Shown: positions 5,901 through 5,940 of the stretch, piece by piece | Layout of the letters: each line of letters starts with the position of its first letter | How positions within the stretch are numbered: the first letter of the stretch is position 1 | Origin: Spirochaetia bacterium | GTDB taxonomy: Bacteria > Spirochaetota > UBA12135 | Assembly: GCA_003497555.1 (NCBI GenBank) | Contig: DNNS01000206.1 | Location: 2,247 to 8,186 of the forward strand | Length of the DNA: 5,940 bases | Direction of reading: 5' to 3' | The notes under the pieces: model-generated | Seen by the model: only the letters and a program-made list of their open reading frames with translations | Told to the model about the DNA's origin: nothing | The model's database searches: none | Translations under genes and position numbers: made by a program

Positions 5901-5940
5901 ACCCTTTAAATTATCATGGAAAGGTAAAGCAATTTGAGAA
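5901..5940. other. Right-edge stretch with no recognisable gene
   Basis: Nothing coding is supported. The ATG at 5915 reaches a stop after three codons. A purine-rich GGAAAGG at 5918-5924 could serve as a Shine-Dalgarno for a gene starting at or just beyond the edge, for example a TTG at 5934 or a start outside the window; this would be where cse2 is expected. Too little sequence remains to judge. Confidence 0.3.

Noticed and set aside
5823..5909. Plus-strand 28-codon frame through the hairpin element
   Set aside because: It consists almost entirely of the inverted-repeat arms, has no Shine-Dalgarno and does not resemble Cse2.
1..5940. CRISPR array in the window
   Set aside because: No regularly spaced direct repeats of about 28-29 bases with unique spacers are visible; the repeated CAGAG units at 5831-5856 are too short and unspaced.

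Overview
The window holds the junction between two divergent transcription units of a bacterium with a fairly AT-rich genome. On the minus strand (bases 1 to about 1530) lies a sugar-acid catabolism unit: a LacI-family repressor gene, followed after 22 bp by the start of a mandelate racemase/muconate lactonizing (enolase superfamily) dehydratase gene that runs off the left edge. On the plus strand (about 1630 to 5818) lies the beginning of a type I-E CRISPR-Cas operon: cas3 (HD nuclease-helicase), then after 13 bp cas8e/cse1 (the large Cascade subunit). The genes that normally follow (cse2, cas7, cas5, cas6e, cas1, cas2) and the CRISPR array would lie beyond the right edge; none is visible here.

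Region by region: 1-354, N-terminal 118 codons of the dehydratase; 377-1471, the LacI repressor; 1472-1701, a regulatory intergenic region with a consensus sigma70 promoter for the repressor, a perfect 16-bp palindrome just downstream of its -10 box, and a separate 15-bp inverted repeat just ahead of cas3; 1702-4275, cas3; 4289-5818, cas8e; 5819-5940, a non-coding stretch dominated by a 74-bp hairpin of CGCAGAGG/CACAGAGG-like sequence.

How the genes work together: the repressor probably controls its own operon, and with it the dehydratase, through the palindrome, relieved by a sugar acid or related metabolite (inference). Cas8e should recognise the PAM and help Cascade open target DNA, then recruit Cas3, whose HD nuclease and SF2 helicase motifs all look intact, so the interference machinery appears potentially functional. 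The most notable oddity is a run of ten A at the 3' end of cas3: reading one A fewer would join cas3 in frame to cas8e with no intervening stop.

Taxonomy cannot be fixed from this window. AT-richness, A/T homopolymers, the style of the LacI protein and its sugar-acid partner gene are compatible with a Lentisphaerota/PVC-type or similar carbohydrate-degrading bacterium, but this is a low-confidence impression.
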